Positions 59,545-64,000 of a stretch of DNA of 64,000 nt are shown here, piece after piece. Origin of the DNA: Daphnia pulex (Eukaryota > Arthropoda > Branchiopoda > Diplostraca > Daphniidae); the NCBI RefSeq assembly GCF_021134715.1, contig NC_060020.1:4960001-5024000 (forward strand), in the 5' to 3' direction. Positions within the stretch are counted from its first letter, which is position 1. Each line of letters starts with the position of its first letter. The notes under the pieces were generated by a model, which searched no databases, was not told where the DNA came from, and was given only the letters and a program-made list of their open reading frames with translations. A program made the translations under genes and the position numbers.

Positions 59545-62528
59545 ATGAAGTTTCAATTAAAATTGAAAGTTATCCTGCTAATCTGGATTCAAACCGTTGA
59601 TGGTGATTGAATATTTAGTTAATTTACTTTTACCTATATTTTAATTTCAAAATTTGTCTTCCGATTTCCTATTTAAAAGCTTTCGGGTCAGTTCCAAGTT
59701 TAAAACATTACGACACACTGCATGCTTCGCAACTTGGTCATTCGATTGTGAAACGTGGAATAAAAGAAAGCACTCATCCTTACAACTCGATCAAAGAACT
59801 TTCGTTTTCTGCTCTGGGAAAAGATTTTCGGTTGATCCTTCATCCAAGTAAAGGGATATTGCATCACAACTTCCAGTCCTATGCAGTTGATGGTGATGGA
59901 GTGGAAAAACCAATTCTTGGAGGTCTGTATTTTTGCTAATTCAACTTGTTTTGATAACATTATTTCTATTGGAAATATATCTAGGTGACACTGGATTCTA
60001 CCAAGGTCGAGTATTTGGTGAAACACGTTCTCATGTCAATGCACACATAGAGGATGGGCTCTTAACTGCTTCAATTGTTACAAAAGAGGACTCTTATCAT
60101 GTTGAAGTAATATTTCAAACATATTTCTTGAGACAATCATAATTTCTTTATCTGCATGAATTAGCCCTCTTGGAGACATTTACCTGAGTCCAATCAAGAA
60201 TCCATGATTGTATACAGGGGTTCTGATGTAATATTTGATCATGAACCTCCGAAGTGGAATTTTTGGACTTCAAGCTCTGTTGAGAAAAACCATTCATTTG
60301 CTAGAACATGCGCCTCCGTACAGGAAGAAGGAAATGCGACAGGTTCGAAAAATCCTTTTTCAGATCTCTGTTTCAGTAAATTAATTTTTGTACTGCTCAC
60401 TTAGAAGAGGCAGTGCACGCTTCAGAACAATTAATGATACTCGAAGCAGAGAATAGTGGCCGCAACAAGCGACAAGCTGGTGTTGGTCCGCCAGACCCGT
60501 ACGGCTTTAGTGCTGCTAAGACTAGATGCCCATTATTATTGGTGGCTGATTATCGATTCTTCCGTGAAATGGGTGGAGGATCTACCAAGACGACTATTAA
60601 CTATTTGGTAGGCTGCATTTCCTTCATCCTAAAATGCGGGTTTCATGTTTTAATCGAATCCCCAAATATCTTTACAGATCAGTCTGGTGGATCGTGTTCA
60701 CGCTCTTTATGCTGCCACAATATGGAGAGATGGTAACGAAAATGAAAGTGACTCTCCTGTTCTATCCGGATTAGGTTTCGTGATCAAGAAAATTGTGGTT
60801 CACACGGAAGCCACACGAGTTAGAGAGAGTGAGCTTCACTACAACATGGAAAAACCAACTTGGGATGTCCGTACACTTCTTGAAGTAATACTGGTCTTTA
60901 GTTCACGTTTTTTCTTGTGGTTACAGAATTTGTTACTTTCAAATTAGGTCTTTAGTCGAGAGTATAGCCACAAAGACTACTGCCTGGCCCACTTGTTTAC
61001 AGACATCAAATTTGAAGGTGGCATATTAGGTTTAGCATATGTAGGTAGCCCGCGGCGAAATTCTGTCGGCGGAATCTGTACACCAGGTAAAATTTGAATA
61101 GATAACTTGATTATTCGTAATTTGATAACTAATCCAACTCCTCTGATTGCATTTTTAATAAAAGAATATTTTAAAAGCGGATACACGCTGTACTTAAACT
61201 CTGGACTGAGCTCTTCGCGGAACCACTACGGCCAAAGAGTAGTAACACGAGAAGCAGACTTGGTTACAGCTCATGAACTTGGTCACAACTGGGGTTCTGA
61301 ACACGACCCAGATTTACCCGAATGTAGTCCCCCAGCTTCTCAGGGTGGTTCTTACTTAATGTACACTTACTCAGTTTCGGGTTATGATGTCAACAACAAG
61401 GTAACATTTAGATACGTTTGATGCGGATATAAAGTACTTACCTCATTCTCGTTCCATCAGAAATTTTCCCCTTGTTCTTTACGCTCAATACGAGCCGTTC
61501 TATTGGCGAAAGCTGGTCGTTGCTTCACTGAACCCGAAGAATCGTTTTGTGGTAATCTTCGTGTGGAAGGAAAAGAGGAATGTGACGCCGGTCTTTTGGG
61601 TTCTGAGGATAACGACAGTTGCTGTGACAAGTTTTGTAACTTGCGTCGCAACCAGGGTGCTGTATGTAGCGATAAAAACTCCCCTTGTTGTAAAAATTGT
61701 ATGTTGATGCCAGCTGGCCAGAAATGCCGCGAAGCTCAACGAGCTACATGCGAACAAGAAGCAAAGTGCACAGGTATAGACATTTACCCTAAAATAAAAA
61801 TTACTAAAATAATTCATTCCTGCAATCATTAGGTACTAGTTCGGAGTGCCCGGCTTCGGCACCTCAACCGGATGGCACCGAGTGCTTGGAAAAAGGCCAG
61901 TGTCGTAATGGAACTTGTCTGCCATTCTGCGAAACGCAGAATTATCAATCGTGCATGTGCGACACTGTTGCAGATGCATGCAAGCGCTGCTGCCGTTACC
62001 ACCTCAACGACACTTGCTTTCCCTTTGAGCCCTACGATATCCTGCCTGATGGTACACCATGCGTTCACGGATTTTGTAATAGCGTAAGTACATTTAAAGG
62101 CAGGTTAGAAGGATCTTGTACAATCAAGTTTAAGTCAACTTTATTTCTGTAGGGAATCTGTGAGAAAACTGTTCAAGATATCGTTGAACGGTTTTGGGAT
62201 ATCGTTGAGGAGCTAAGTATTAACCGCGTTTTGTCGATGTTAAAAGACAATCTTGTTGGAGCCGTGTTAATAGTTTCCACGCTTCTGTGGATACCAGCTT
62301 CCTGTCTCATTAGCTGGGTAAGCAAGCCAATTTTTATATTAACTCTTGTTACCTTTTTATTTTCATTCATTTTTTACGATTTTTGTTGTTAAGGTTGACC
62401 GCAAACGAAAGCGACAGTTGGAAACAGAAGAAGCATGGCTCAGATCAGGAGAACTGATTCATCCGTCAGAAAACGGCACCCGCCGCATTATTCACGCCCG
62501 TCTTAGACCATCACAGCAGCAACGTTAG
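59545..62528 (+). CDS. ADAM17: ADAM17/TACE membrane sheddase
   Basis: Cleaves ectodomains of membrane ligands and receptors. Twelve exons (59545-59602, 59680-59922, 59985-60106, 60165-60342, 60405-60607, 60678-60884, 60948-61086, 61165-61400, 61461-61773, 61833-62083, 62153-62317, 62394-62528) give 749 aa. Exon 2 could instead start at 59692 (four residues fewer). Visible: signal peptide; prodomain with a candidate cysteine switch in ARTCASV; furin site RNKR (220-223); [14 protein letters not shown]; zinc site [11 protein letters not shown] (His420, Glu421, His424, His430); Met-turn region [10 protein letters not shown]; Cys-rich disintegrin domain; membrane-proximal [19 protein letters not shown] (human RVQDVIERFWDFIDQLSIN); transmembrane span about 684-705. 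The cytosolic tail is only about 44 aa, much shorter than in human. Confidence 0.95.
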
Positions 62529-63123
62529 CAAGTAACGGATTTATTTCTACTGCCCATTGAATCAACATTCGGTTGAGATTCCGTTTTTCTCGTTGAAACT
62601 TATCATTTGCGTACAAGTTTCGCATGCGTGTTAACTTAAGTATTTTGTTTTAAATTCCATCTGAATGACACGAGATCTGCACTTTTTTAAGCAGCAATTT
62701 ACAAGGAGGTCGATTTTAGTAATCTTCCCATTTCATTCGTTTTGCGTATGTGTCTGTGCACTTTGCCATAATTTACGTGACTTGTGTATTTTTTCTAGTC
62801 ATCTCAAGTGTTTCGTTAAGTTGACTCAAAATTTGAATGTGGAATACACTGAATAATTGTCAGCTTTGCCTGCAAGTTGAATGCACCAGATCGTTTAACA
62901 TTTGTAAACTTTGATATAAAATGTATTTCGATATTTGAGAAGCGTGGGGAAAATGTAAAAAAAAAACGCATAAAAGATTTTTGTAGAGACCAATACGACC
63001 AATGGATAAAGTCAACTGAGATTCTCAGTTGAAGGAGGAGAATTACATTATGTGTAGGCTTTCATTGATTCCACAACAATAGTAAAAAAAAAAGTTACAA
63101 AAAAAAGTCTGATATCTCTACAT
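62529..63123. other. convergent 3' region, ADAM17 / SAM-domain gene
   Basis: Noncoding AT-rich sequence with A runs near 62957-62966 and 63083-63107. It should hold both 3' UTRs. No perfect AATAAA is seen for ADAM17 (GATATAAAATG near 62914 is the closest). No gene is recognised. Confidence 0.5.
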
Positions 63124-64000
63124 TTAAACCATTCCGTAATCGTTCATACTATCGGATCGGATGGAAAGTTGTGCCTCCTGTAAGATGCGAATTCGGGGAC
63201 CCATTGGAATGCCCATTTTGTGCAACCGCTCCTCGGTCAGGTAGGGCAGTTCGATCATTCCAATCTTCTCCTGGTCGAACAGTGGAGCGTATTTCTAAAA
63301 CGTTTCAATTAAAATTAGATGGGAAAACTTAAAACACGTAAAAACACACAAAAAGCGTCAGTCTGAACGTCGCATTACCTCGTAACCCAGCTTTTTGAGA
63401 AAGATCCTTAAGAGAGGCGGTTCATCACCAAAAAAGCTGGTCAATTTCTTAACTCGTGAAGGATCTGTGAGAGCAGGAACGGCACCTTGCCAGCAAGTGT
63501 CGCGATCCACACGGTAACCTCTCGGTAATTTAATACTGGCGCCAGTGTTGTACGGATTTCCCGAACCCATCCTCATTGGAACGGTTCGCAATTGGGCAAT
63601 TTCGCTTCGAATCGTCTCCATTTCCTAATAATTTAACAGGGGAAATTTATGAATGAAGTGCTTTATCCAACTACACCTAAATCACAAGTCCTACCTGGAT
63701 CATTATGTGTTGGGTCCGCATTTCAGAGGAGAGATGGGCCACACTTCGAGCCAGGGTCACTACGTGCGACTCCAAGCGCTGGAACCTTTTGTTGGACGAC
63801 TGTAAACATTCCAAAATTAAAAAAGCACAGTTATGTATTAGCAAGATTTTCTATTTGGAGTATATAGACTGAGTACCTTGGACTCTTTTGGACGACGACG
63901 CTCCTCGTTCCGCCTGCGATCACGATAGACGGGTCGACTACACACGGAGCTGGGTAAAGATGAAACGCTGCCGTACATTCTTCGCTTCGACAATTTGTAA
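63124..64000 (-). CDS. SAM-domain protein, 3' end only (runs off the window)
   Basis: Four exons in phase 0 (64000-63877 open at the edge, 63799-63695, 63624-63379, 63294-63124) encode the C-terminal 235 or so residues. A basic Ser/Arg-rich stretch (KRRMYGSVSSLPSS, DRRRNEERRRPKESK) leads to a predicted coiled coil (LESHVVTLARSVAHL, MIQEMETIRSEIAQL). A conserved-looking linker and a terminal sterile alpha motif follow: PPLLRIFLKKLGYEKYAPLF, with TEERLHKMGIPMGPRIRIL near the end. SAM domains mediate oligomerisation or RNA binding. The gene could not be named; the N-terminus lies outside the window. Confidence 0.75.

Overview
The window reads as an arthropod nuclear chromosome, most likely a small crustacean such as Daphnia. 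This is an inference from the AT-rich composition, the compact genes with introns of about 55-90 bp, the arthropod-type Inr, TATA and DPE core-promoter motifs, and protein similarities recalled rather than searched. All spliced gene models were built by hand from GT-AG boundaries (one GC-AG) and checked for phase; each full-length model sums to a whole number of codons. No tRNA, rRNA, CRISPR array or bacterial-type operon was recognised.

Layout. 1-7.5 kb: no gene seen. 7.5-26.3 kb: a two-exon FAM89/LRAP25-like adaptor gene on + with an Inr+DPE promoter and a 17-kb intron, in contrast to the tiny introns elsewhere. 28.6-31.9 kb (-): MutY-type adenine DNA glycosylase (MUTYH), whose catalytic-domain exon is split by an 809-bp foldback element at 30096-30904. 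32.2-40.2 kb (+): IGHMBP2/SMUBP-2 helicase in nine exons. A complete GPI-type alkaline phosphatase gene (-) lies inside its 4.4-kb sixth intron. 40.8-42.5 kb (+): TMEM120. 42.9-44.5 kb (+): unassigned leucine-rich-repeat-like protein. 44.5-49.4 kb: no convincing coding gene, but exon-like ORFs and a dispersed 55-bp repeat. 49.4-51.4 kb (-): a tandem pair of Tyr-rich secreted-protein genes, both decaying. 53.1-55.6 kb (-): tweety-family (TTYH). 56.7-57.7 kb (-): NUDCD3-like. 58.4-59.3 kb (-): STK19. 59.5-62.5 kb (+): ADAM17/TACE. 63.1-64.0 kb (-): the 3' end of a SAM-domain gene that runs off the window.

How the genes relate. Two head-to-head pairs share short intergenic promoters: MUTYH/IGHMBP2 (296 bp between start codons) and STK19/ADAM17 (261 bp). 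Alkaline phosphatase is nested antisense in IGHMBP2, and its putative poly(A) signal is about 20 bp from a host exon. MUTYH (oxidised-base repair) and STK19 (transcription-coupled repair) are both repair genes, but there is no sign of a functional cluster. The most notable observation is that the assembled haplotype appears to carry a disrupted MUTYH.
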